7,724 nt of DNA from Caldisericia bacterium (GTDB lineage: Bacteria > Caldisericota > Caldisericia > B22-G15). The notes beneath the pieces are model-generated. The model ran no database searches, was not told where the DNA came from, and was given only the letters and a program-made list of their open reading frames with translations. Numbering within the stretch: the stretch's first letter is position 1; each line of letters begins with the position of its first letter. The position numbers and the translations under genes were made by a program. The stretch covers positions 1 through 7,724 of the forward strand of contig JAGGSY010000040.1 of assembly GCA_021158845.1 (NCBI GenBank). The letters run 5' to 3'. This document shows, piece after piece, positions 1 to 5,590 of the stretch.

Positions 1-1
1 G

Positions 2-187
2 GGAAAAAGTGTATCTCAGGGATGTGTAAGACTTCAGAACAAAGATGTGGAGAAAATATTTGATTATGTCAATGTAGGAGATAGAGTTAAAATATACAGT
101 CCAAACTTACCAGATGATGTAAAGAAGTCATTTTCATTTTTAATTAATTTTTATGATATAAAAAGTTTTATAGAAGGGAGTAGATAA
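2..187 (+). CDS. L,D-transpeptidase (YkuD family), C-terminal fragment
   Basis: Only the last 61 codons are present; the gene begins upstream of the window and ends with TAA at 185-187. The fragment opens with GKSVSQGCVRLQNKDVEKIF and continues to VGDRVKIYS. This matches the end of the YkuD catalytic domain, whose signature is S/T-x-G-C-I/V-R with a nucleophilic cysteine, then a helix of the 'DVEKIFDYV' type and a closing strand 'GDRVKIY'. Family members form 3-3 cross-links between peptidoglycan stems, or attach proteins to them, outside the membrane. The residue before Gly-Cys is Gln, where His is most common. About 27 residues follow the domain, with no obvious extra domain. The stop overlaps the start of the M14 peptidase gene by 1 nt, so the two are probably co-transcribed. 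The catalytic His, signal peptide and any substrate-binding domains lie outside the window. The family assignment is good; the exact role is unknown. Confidence 0.85.
   Translation, partial: GKSVSQGCVRLQNKDVEKIFDYVNVGDRVKIYSPNLPDDVKKSFSFLINFYDIKSFIEGSR
174..180 (+). promoter_or_regulatory. Ribosome binding site of the M14 peptidase gene
   Basis: The purine run AAGGGAG lies 6 nt before the ATG at 187. It sits inside the last codons of the transpeptidase gene. It supports the ATG at 187 as the start, which is also the start that gives a clean signal peptide. Confidence 0.7.
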
Positions 188-3100
188 TGAAAAAACCATT
201 TACAGCAATTGTTATTATAATTTTACTCCTTTCTATCCCTTTCATTAAAATAGAAGGTAGGGCACAAAAAAGAATTGTTCTATTGAAAGATACACCTTCT
301 TATGAAATAGAAGGGCTTGAGATAGTGGGGAAATCAAAAAATGGTTATATTGCTCTGTATTCTGGAAATCAAACTCTATCTATTCCTCATACCACCTTAA
401 GAACTGTTAGAGATGAAGTAAAAGGCTATCATACATACGAAACTCTAACTGCTCAGTTGAAGGAGTATGAAGAAAATTATCCAGATCTTGTCACTCTCCA
501 ATCCATTGGCAAAACTTTGGAGGGAAGAGACATCTGGGCTGTAAGAATTGGTAAGGAACAGAACAAGAGGATACTTTTTATAGGATGTCATCATGCAAGA
601 GAATGGATGAGTGTTGAGATACCACTAAAATTGATCGATTACCTTCTTACCAATTATAAAAGAGACGAGAGAGTAAAAAGATGGGTGGATTCTATAGAAA
701 TATGGGTTATTCCAATGCTCAATCCTGACGGACACACATACTCTGTGAAGGTTGATAGAATGTGGAGAAAGAATAGAAGAGATAATGGAGACGGAACATT
801 TGGTGTGGATAACAACAGGAATTATGGTTATATGTGGGGACTCAGTGGTTCATCTGGAAATACATCATCAGAGACCTACAGGGGTCCATATCCTTTCTCA
901 GAGTTAGAGAATCAGGCTATAAGAAATCTTGCCTACAAACATCCATTCAATCTTGTGGTCTCGTATCATAGTTTTTCAGAATTAATTCTGTATCCGTGGG
1001 GATACACAAAGAATCCTCCGCCTGATGAGGAAATTTTTGAAAGGATAGCGGAGGATATGGCTAAAACCACAGGACCACCAAATGATAATGACTACCCTGG
1101 ACCCTATGACTACTATCCAATGCAGAGTTCCTATCTTTATACAACCAGCGGTGATTCAGATGATTGGTTTTATGGAGATATGGGAACTCTTTCCTTTACC
1201 ATAGAACTAAACTCCTTTGAAGATTTCTTTGACCCACCTCCAGAAAAGATTGAACCTACATGGGAACAAACCAAGGGTATAGCATTTACTGCACTTGATT
1301 ACACAGGTATCAACGGCTTACTAAAACTCCATATTGAAAGAGAGAATGGAGAATTGTATAACGGTGATGTCTATATAGAAGAAAAGGGAATTAGAAGAAA
1401 AACACAAAAAGAAGGGCTGTTTATGTATTTTCTACTTCCAGGAACTTACACAATTAATGTTAGGGGTGTGAAAAAGAAGATAACCATAAAAAAGGGAGAG
1501 GTCACTGAAGAAACCATGATTGTTTCTTCTAAGGTTAACTTAAATATAAATGTATGCTCAGAGAATAATAAAATTCCTCTCTCTTTCACAGCTAAGATTG
1601 GAAATAAAGAGATAGAAGGTTTTGGTGGTGGAACATTTGAAAACCTTGAACCTGATAAATATACCCTTGAAGTTTATTCACAGGGATTCTATCCCTTCAA
1701 GAAAAGTATAGATCTAAAAAGTGATAAATCAATGGATATAATCCTTAAACCAAAAAAACTATTTGCCTCTAAGTTTGATTTTCCTGATTTTGAAAAAATT
1801 ACAAAGGACACAAATCTCAAAGATTATCAGTATGTATTAACTGATAAGTTTCCAAGTACGAGGATGGTAAATTTTGTAATATTCAATAAGAATCCTGACT
1901 CAATGACTGTAAACTATTTTGGTATCAGGGATTTGAAGGAGTCAAAGGGAGATATATCTGGACTGGATGGTTCATTTAAAGATAAAACCTTTACCCTAAG
2001 TGACGGAAGTTCCTTTGTTTCAAAAGAGAAACCAATTTTTACATTTGAGAATGGAACTTTTGCCTCTGTTGAAAAGAACAGGAATATATACTTCTCATTC
2101 AATCCATCAGATGTTGGTGAAACTTACGAATTCTTCAAAATCCTTGAAAGTTATCTATACGAGAATCTAAAAACTCTTGAGATTGAGTATCCTAGGTACA
2201 CAAATAAAGAGAGTGTAGATATTAAAATAGGATTTTTAAGAAATGGATATATAAAGATAAATGATAAATTTTACTATGCAAAGGATGGAAGTGCTTCTAT
2301 TAAATTAACAGGTCTAAATACAGGAGAAAACAAAATCCTTGTTGAGGGTTTTGTCAATGATAAAAAGGTTGATTCAAAAGAGATAGATATAGTTGTGGAT
2401 AAACTATCTCCAGAAATTATCGCAAAAGAAGAACAATACCTGAATGGCAAAAGGTTTTTAATCTTTAAAGTTCGTGAGGAGAATTTAAAAGATGTCTCCG
2501 TCTCAACGGGGGAGATTAAGGGTGTAGTATCTGAAAATAAGCTTTTAAAAACATACTATGTAAAGCTAAATCCTATAAAAGATGGCAATTATTATGTAAA
2601 AATAACAGCAGAGGATATGGCAGGAAACAAAAACGAAAAGGTTATATTGGTGCACTATGACACCACTCCACCAAAAATTGAATATATACATCCAAAGGAT
2701 GGAGAGAAGGTCAATGAAAAAGAGATAACTATAACTGGGAGAATAAATGAGGATGCTTTTGTTTACATAAATGGTCAACCTGTAAAAGTGGTAGATAAAA
2801 AATTTGAGTTTCCAGTAACTCTATCCACTGGATTAAACTTATTTAAGATAAAGATCTGGGACCTCTCAATGAATACCAGCATATACTACCTAAACATTGT
2901 TTATGAGGGAAAGAGGATAATATTAAAGATTGGAGATACCACTGCATGGATAGGTTCTAATGTATATAAACTTGAGTTTCCTCCCTTTATAAAAGAGGGA
3001 AGAACCTTTGTTCCATTAAGGTTTATAGTGGAAGGACTTGGCGGTAAAGTGGAGTGGTATGGTGAAGAGAGGAAAATTGTGGTTAAGTTTGAAGATAATA

Positions 3101-3300
3101 CTCTAACTTTATGGATTGAAAAAAGGGAGGCTTTGTTAAACAATGAAACTGTATGTATAGATCCTGAAAATGAGAATATTTATCCAATAATTTTGAATGG
3201 AAGAACATTCATACCTTTAAGATTTGTTGCAGAGAGTCTTGGATTTAATGTTGAGTGGGAAGGAGACACAAAAACCATTATCATATATAGAGATGATTAA
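187..3300 (+). CDS. Secreted M14 zinc carboxypeptidase with Ig-like and stalk domains
   Basis: A 1037-residue exported metallocarboxypeptidase, expected to remove C-terminal residues from peptides outside the cell. A signal peptide is clear: KK at 2-3, hydrophobic core 6-20, plausible cleavage after Ala26. The M14 catalytic domain spans about 80-375. In bovine carboxypeptidase A numbering: zinc ligands His136 and Glu139 (HAREW motif; H69/E72) and His261 (H196), substrate-binding Arg194 (R127), Asn210-Arg211 (N144-R145), Tyr318 (Y248) and general base Glu340 (E270). Asp325 falls at position 255, as in carboxypeptidase B/T, suggesting acceptance of basic C-terminal residues. After it come two carboxypeptidase-regulatory-like beta units (about 376-523), an unassigned region (about 525-660), Ig-like units (about 662-740, 741-826, 827-907; the last resembles a Big_9/glucodextranase-B type unit after a DTTPP linker) and a copper-amine-oxidase-N-like stalk domain (about 908-1035). 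No transmembrane anchor, LPXTG or SLH domain is seen after the signal peptide, so retention probably depends on the beta domains. The gene overlaps the upstream transpeptidase stop by 1 nt. Catalytic class is secure; physiological substrate is unknown. Confidence 0.93.
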   Translation: MKKPFTAIVIIILLLSIPFIKIEGRAQKRIVLLKDTPSYEIEGLEIVGKSKNGYIALYSGNQTLSIPHTTLRTVRDEVKGYHTYETLTAQLKEYEENYPDLVTLQSIGKTLEGRDIWAVRIGKEQNKRILFIGCHHAREWMSVEIPLKLIDYLLTNYKRDERVKRWVDSIEIWVIPMLNPDGHTYSVKVDRMWRKNRRDNGDGTFGVDNNRNYGYMWGLSGSSGNTSSETYRGPYPFSELENQAIRNLAYKHPFNLVVSYHSFSELILYPWGYTKNPPPDEEIFERIAEDMAKTTGPPNDNDYPGPYDYYPMQSSYLYTTSGDSDDWFYGDMGTLSFTIELNSFEDFFDPPPEKIEPTWEQTKGIAFTALDYTGINGLLKLHIERENGELYNGDVYIEEKGIRRKTQKEGLFMYFLLPGTYTINVRGVKKKITIKKGEVTEETMIVSSKVNLNINVCSENNKIPLSFTAKIGNKEIEGFGGGTFENLEPDKYTLEVYSQGFYPFKKSIDLKSDKSMDIILKPKKLFASKFDFPDFEKITKDTNLKDYQYVLTDKFPSTRMVNFVIFNKNPDSMTVNYFGIRDLKESKGDISGLDGSFKDKTFTLSDGSSFVSKEKPIFTFENGTFASVEKNRNIYFSFNPSDVGETYEFFKILESYLYENLKTLEIEYPRYTNKESVDIKIGFLRNGYIKINDKFYYAKDGSASIKLTGLNTGENKILVEGFVNDKKVDSKEIDIVVDKLSPEIIAKEEQYLNGKRFLIFKVREENLKDVSVSTGEIKGVVSENKLLKTYYVKLNPIKDGNYYVKITAEDMAGNKNEKVILVHYDTTPPKIEYIHPKDGEKVNEKEITITGRINEDAFVYINGQPVKVVDKKFEFPVTLSTGLNLFKIKIWDLSMNTSIYYLNIVYEGKRIILKIGDTTAWIGSNVYKLEFPPFIKEGRTFVPLRFIVEGLGGKVEWYGEERKIVVKFEDNTLTLWIEKREALLNNETVCIDPENENIYPIILNGRTFIPLRFVAESLGFNVEWEGDTKTIIIYRDD
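2995..3291 (+). repeat. Two-unit stalk-domain repeat (Cu_amine_oxidN1-like) in the M14 protein
   Basis: Two related units are encoded at the C-terminus: EGRTFVPLRFIVEGLGGKVE (from residue 937) and NGRTFIPLRFVAESLGFNVE (from residue 1004), 67 residues apart. Each is followed by W, an acidic/Gly turn and a beta strand (KIVVKF, TIIIYR). This G-R-T-hydrophobic-P-L-R-F pattern is the hallmark of the domain named after the N-terminus of copper amine oxidase. It is common at the ends of secreted proteins of Firmicutes and several thermophilic phyla, where it is thought to have a structural or cell-surface role. There is no sign of an amine oxidase catalytic domain. Confidence 0.85.
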
Positions 3301-3317
3301 TCCCTCACTAACCTTAA

Positions 3318-3346
3318 TTGACCTCACTCTTTCTCGGTGATAAACT
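3318..3346 (+). promoter_or_regulatory. Putative sigma70-type promoter of the pdxST-yebC-ruvCAB-queH unit
   Basis: TTGACC at 3318-3323 matches the -35 consensus at 5 of 6 positions. A 17-nt spacer follows, then TAAACT at 3341-3346, matching the -10 consensus at 4 of 6. Transcription would begin near 3352-3354, leaving a leader of roughly 13-15 nt that still contains the GGAGGT ribosome binding site. It lies in the only sizeable gap of the window, exactly where the shift from envelope genes to pdxS would need a promoter. No intrinsic terminator for the upstream gene is visible in this gap, so read-through is also possible. Confidence 0.55.
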
Positions 3347-3353
3347 ATTTATT

Positions 3354-3359
3354 GGAGGT
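3354..3359 (+). promoter_or_regulatory. pdxS: Ribosome binding site deciding the pdxS start
   Basis: GGAGGT lies 7 nt before the ATG at 3367. An in-frame GTG exists at 3337, but it has no Shine-Dalgarno, falls inside the putative promoter spacer, and would add ten residues not found in PdxS proteins. The ATG at 3367 gives a 294-residue protein with catalytic residues at standard positions. Confidence 0.85.
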
Positions 3360-3366
3360 TAAAGAG

Positions 3367-4251
3367 ATGAAAGAATATGGTACAGTGAAAGTCAAAAGAG
3401 GATTGGCTGATATGTTAAAAGGTGGTGTAATCATGGATGTCACAAATCCTGAACAGGCAAAGATTGCAGAAGAGGCAGGTGCAGTGGCAGTTATGGCATT
3501 GGAAAGGGTTCCAGCAGATATAAGAAAAGAGGGTGGAGTTGCAAGAATGGCAGATCCTGCTCTTATTGAAGATATAATGAAATCTGTTACCATACCCGTT
3601 ATGGCAAAGGTTAGAATTGGACATTTTGTGGAGGCTCAGATACTTGAGGCACTTGGGGTTGATTTCATTGATGAAAGCGAAGTATTGACTCCTGCTGATG
3701 AGGAGCATCATATAGATAAATGGAAATTCAAAATACCATTTGTTTGTGGGGCAAGGAATCTTGGGGAGGCATTGAGAAGAATTGCTGAGGGAGCAGCAAT
3801 GATAAGAACAAAGGGAGAGGCAGGTACGGGAAATGTTGTTGAGGCGGTAAGACACATGAGAGCAGTTATGGATGAGATTAGAAAGATTAAATCTATGACA
3901 GAGGATGAACTCATGGCAGAAGCAAAGAGAATAGGAGCACCCCTTGAACTTGTTATAGAAGTGAAAGAACTTGGAAGACTTCCCGTTGTAAACTTCGCTG
4001 CTGGAGGAATAGCAACACCAGCAGATGCTGCTCTTATGATGCAGTTAGGAGCTGATGGAGTATTTGTTGGATCTGGAATATTTAAATCTGGAAACCCAAG
4101 AAAAAGGGCGAAGGCAATTGTAGATGCTGTTACATACTACGATAAACCTGAAATACTAAAGGAAGTCTCTAAAGATCTCGGAGAACCAATGGTGGGTATT
4201 GATATAAGGACTCTAAAAGAGGAAGAGCTACTTCAAAAAAGAGGTATGTAG
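3367..4251 (+). CDS. pdxS: Pyridoxal 5'-phosphate synthase subunit PdxS
   Basis: This is the synthase subunit of the DXP-independent vitamin B6 pathway. It builds pyridoxal 5'-phosphate from a pentose phosphate (ribose or ribulose 5-phosphate), glyceraldehyde 3-phosphate and ammonia supplied by PdxT. The sequence is strongly conserved throughout: VKRGLADMLKGGVIMDV near the N-terminus, AVMALERVPADIR, VMAKVRIGH, DESEVLTPADEEHHI, RTKGEAGTGN and the phosphate-binding stretch NFAAGGIATPADAALMMQLG. Catalytic Asp24, Lys81 and Lys149 sit at the same numbers as in Bacillus subtilis PdxS. The length of 294 residues is the family norm, given the ATG start at 3367. PdxS normally forms a dodecameric core of (beta/alpha)8 barrels in the cytosol that binds up to twelve PdxT. 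Its TAG stop overlaps the pdxT GTG start by 1 nt, giving coupled synthesis of the partners. It is probably the first gene of its transcription unit. Confidence 0.98.
   Translation: MKEYGTVKVKRGLADMLKGGVIMDVTNPEQAKIAEEAGAVAVMALERVPADIRKEGGVARMADPALIEDIMKSVTIPVMAKVRIGHFVEAQILEALGVDFIDESEVLTPADEEHHIDKWKFKIPFVCGARNLGEALRRIAEGAAMIRTKGEAGTGNVVEAVRHMRAVMDEIRKIKSMTEDELMAEAKRIGAPLELVIEVKELGRLPVVNFAAGGIATPADAALMMQLGADGVFVGSGIFKSGNPRKRAKAIVDAVTYYDKPEILKEVSKDLGEPMVGIDIRTLKEEELLQKRGM
4241..4244 (+). promoter_or_regulatory. pdxT: Ribosome binding site of pdxT
   Basis: GAGG in the last codons of pdxS ends 6 nt before the GTG at 4251. Together with the TAGTG stop-start overlap it supports a GTG start for pdxT. 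Confidence 0.6.
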
Positions 4252-4826
4252 TGAAGATTGGAGTTCTATCACTTCAGGGAGATGTAAGAGAACATCTAAA
4301 TATACTGAATAAAATTGGAGTTGAGGGTGTTAGAGTAAGGACAAGGGATGAATTAGAGGAGGTTTCTGGGCTTATTATACCAGGTGGGGAATCAACCACA
4401 ATTGGAAAATTACTTAAAAGGTTCAACCTTCTTGATATAATTAGAGAAAAGATTGAGAAGGGACTTCCTGTTTTTGGAACATGTGCTGGTTTTATACTTC
4501 TCGCAAAGGAAATTGAGCCAGAAACAGGACAACCAAGAATTGGAGTCCTCAATGTAAAGATAAGAAGAAACGCTTTTGGGAGGCAGATTGATAGTCATGA
4601 GGTAGATTTAGAGATAAAGGGCTTTGATAAACCTTTTCATGCAGTATTCATTAGAGCACCCATAGTTGAGAAAGTTGGAGAGAATGTTGAGATTCTCTCC
4701 AGAACAGATAGGGGAGTTGTTTTTGTAAGACAGAAGAATATACTTGGTGCATCCTTCCATCCTGAACTTACAGAGGATACAAGAATTCATGAGATGTTTA
4801 TAAAAACAATCAAAGAAAGGAGGTGA
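4251..4826 (+). CDS. pdxT: Pyridoxal 5'-phosphate synthase glutaminase subunit PdxT
   Basis: A 191-residue class I glutamine amidotransferase that hydrolyses glutamine and passes ammonia to PdxS. The N-terminus MKIGVLSLQGDVREH is typical of PdxT, as is the oxyanion-region motif PGGESTT at 44-50. The nucleophile is Cys78 in GTCAG; the triad is completed by His170 and Glu172 in SFHPELT. It begins with GTG, overlapping the pdxS stop by 1 nt. Its final codons and TGA stop contribute to the yebC Shine-Dalgarno sequence. Length and all catalytic residues are normal, so an active enzyme is expected. An unusually perfect inverted repeat lies inside the gene at 4676-4701. Confidence 0.97.
   Translation: MKIGVLSLQGDVREHLNILNKIGVEGVRVRTRDELEEVSGLIIPGGESTTIGKLLKRFNLLDIIREKIEKGLPVFGTCAGFILLAKEIEPETGQPRIGVLNVKIRRNAFGRQIDSHEVDLEIKGFDKPFHAVFIRAPIVEKVGENVEILSRTDRGVVFVRQKNILGASFHPELTEDTRIHEMFIKTIKERR
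4676..4701 (+). other. Perfect 10-bp inverted repeat with 6-nt loop inside pdxT
   Basis: The left arm TGGAGAGAAT (4676-4685) and right arm ATTCTCTCCA (4692-4701) are exact reverse complements around the loop GTTGAG, with one further T-G wobble outside. It codes for residues around GENVEILSR. No T-run follows, so it is not an intrinsic terminator. It could be an mRNA fold or chance. Confidence 0.6.
4815..4825 (+). promoter_or_regulatory. yebC: Near-perfect Shine-Dalgarno of yebC, overlapping the pdxT stop
   Basis: GAAAGGAGGTG, continuing into A, matches the anti-Shine-Dalgarno end of bacterial 16S rRNA over about 10 nt. The GGAGG core ends 8 nt before the GTG at 4832. The pdxT TGA (4824-4826) is part of the same stretch. 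It is the strongest ribosome binding site in the window and offsets the GTG start. Confidence 0.85.
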
Positions 4827-4831
4827 AATAG

Positions 4832-5590
4832 GTGTCAGGACATTCCAAATGGCATAACATACAGGCAAGAAAATCTGCAGTTGATAAAAAGAAAGGGAAG
4901 CTCTTCAGTAAGCTCATAAGAGAGATAACCATTGCTGCAAGAGAAGGTGGAGGAGATCCAGAGACAAATCCAAGACTTAGAACTGCCATAGAGAAGGCAA
5001 AGGAAGCCAATATGCCCTCTGAGAATATTAAGAAGGCGATACTAAGAGGCACAGGACAGTTAGAGGGTCAGAAGTATGAGGAAATAGTTTACGAAGGTTA
5101 TGGACCTGGAGGAGTTGCTGTCTATGTGGAAGCTGTAACTGACAACAAGAATAGAACAACTGCAGAAATTAGAAGAATATTCTCAAGACATGGAGGAAGC
5201 CTTGGAGAAAATGGATGTGTCTCATGGATGTTTGAAAGAAAAGGGCAGTTAAAAATTGACCCTCAGGGAATGTCAGATGATGATATACTTCTAATCTCTG
5301 CCGATGCAGGAGCTGAAGACCTTAAAAGGGAAGATAGTGAAGTCTATGTCTATACCTCTCCCTCTGACCTTTACAAAGTAAAGCAATCCCTTGAGGAGAA
5401 TGGCATTAAAGTTGTATCCGCAGATTTTGTAATGATACCAAAGAATAGTGTAAAAGTAGAGGGTGAGAAAGCAGAGCAGACACTCAAACTCATAAGTGAA
5501 CTTGAAGATCATGACGATATTCAGAAAGTATTTTCAAATTTTGAAATTTCCGATGAGGAAATGGAAAGAATAGCTCTTTCCATGAAATAG
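4832..5590 (+). CDS. yebC: YebC/TACO1-family protein (translation factor or regulator)
   Basis: A 252-residue cytosolic protein, a typical family length. The N-terminus SGHSKWHNIQARKSAVDKKK is the family signature, followed by KLIREI, AREGGGDPETNPRLR and EKAKEANMPSENIKKAI in domain I (about 1-80). Domain II includes YEGYGPGGVAVYVE and TDNKNRTTAEIR; the C-terminal domain covers about 130-240. Members were long annotated as DNA-binding transcriptional regulators. More recent work on bacterial YebC and mitochondrial TACO1 points to a ribosome-associated factor that helps translation through difficult, proline-rich stretches. The sequence alone does not decide between these roles. The GTG start follows an almost ideal Shine-Dalgarno, with only 5 nt between pdxT and this gene. 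Its TAG stop directly abuts the ruvC ATG. The yebC-ruvC neighbourhood is shared with many bacteria. Confidence 0.95.
   Translation: MSGHSKWHNIQARKSAVDKKKGKLFSKLIREITIAAREGGGDPETNPRLRTAIEKAKEANMPSENIKKAILRGTGQLEGQKYEEIVYEGYGPGGVAVYVEAVTDNKNRTTAEIRRIFSRHGGSLGENGCVSWMFERKGQLKIDPQGMSDDDILLISADAGAEDLKREDSEVYVYTSPSDLYKVKQSLEENGIKVVSADFVMIPKNSVKVEGEKAEQTLKLISELEDHDDIQKVFSNFEISDEEMERIALSMK

Larger units (their letters stand above)
3318..3362 (+). promoter_or_regulatory. Possible stem sequestering the pdxS ribosome binding site
   Basis: TTGACCTC at 3318-3325 can pair with GAGGTTAA at 3355-3362 over 8 bp, one of them a G-U pair, across a 29-nt loop. The right arm contains most of the pdxS Shine-Dalgarno. 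RNA started at the putative promoter would lack the left arm, so only read-through RNA from the M14 gene could form the stem. Short and possibly due to chance. Confidence 0.25.

Noticed and set aside
977..990. 14-bp perfect palindrome CAGAATTAATTCTG
   Set aside because: It is AT-rich, lies within the conserved M14 zinc-ligand region (SELILYPW) and has no loop or nearby partner; best explained by coding constraint and chance.
2495..2515. Hairpin-like TCTCCGTCTCAACGGGGGAGA in the M14 gene
   Set aside because: The stem is only 4-5 bp in any one register, no T-run follows, and the M14 frame continues through it.
2914..3297. Copper amine oxidase enzyme suggested by the stalk domain name
   Set aside because: Only the N-terminal-type structural domain is present; there is no catalytic amine oxidase domain or copper site.
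3301..3345. Intrinsic terminator after the M14 gene
   Set aside because: The only local pairing (TCAC/GTGA around 3324-3340) has 4 bp with a 9-nt loop and no T-run.
3337..3366. Longer pdxS from an in-frame GTG at 3337
   Set aside because: It lacks a ribosome binding site, overlaps the promoter spacer and adds ten residues not found in PdxS; the ATG at 3367 has GGAGGT at 7 nt and places Asp24/Lys81/Lys149 at standard numbers.
3301..3366. Riboswitch or leader RNA controlling pdxS
   Set aside because: The 66-nt gap is too short and has no recognisable aptamer; the predicted leader is only about 14 nt.
3415..3855. Minus-strand open frame of 146 codons opposite pdxS
   Set aside because: The translation is Cys/Ser/His-rich without motifs and lies wholly opposite a highly conserved gene; it is a coding shadow. 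The other minus-strand frames were dismissed for the same reason.
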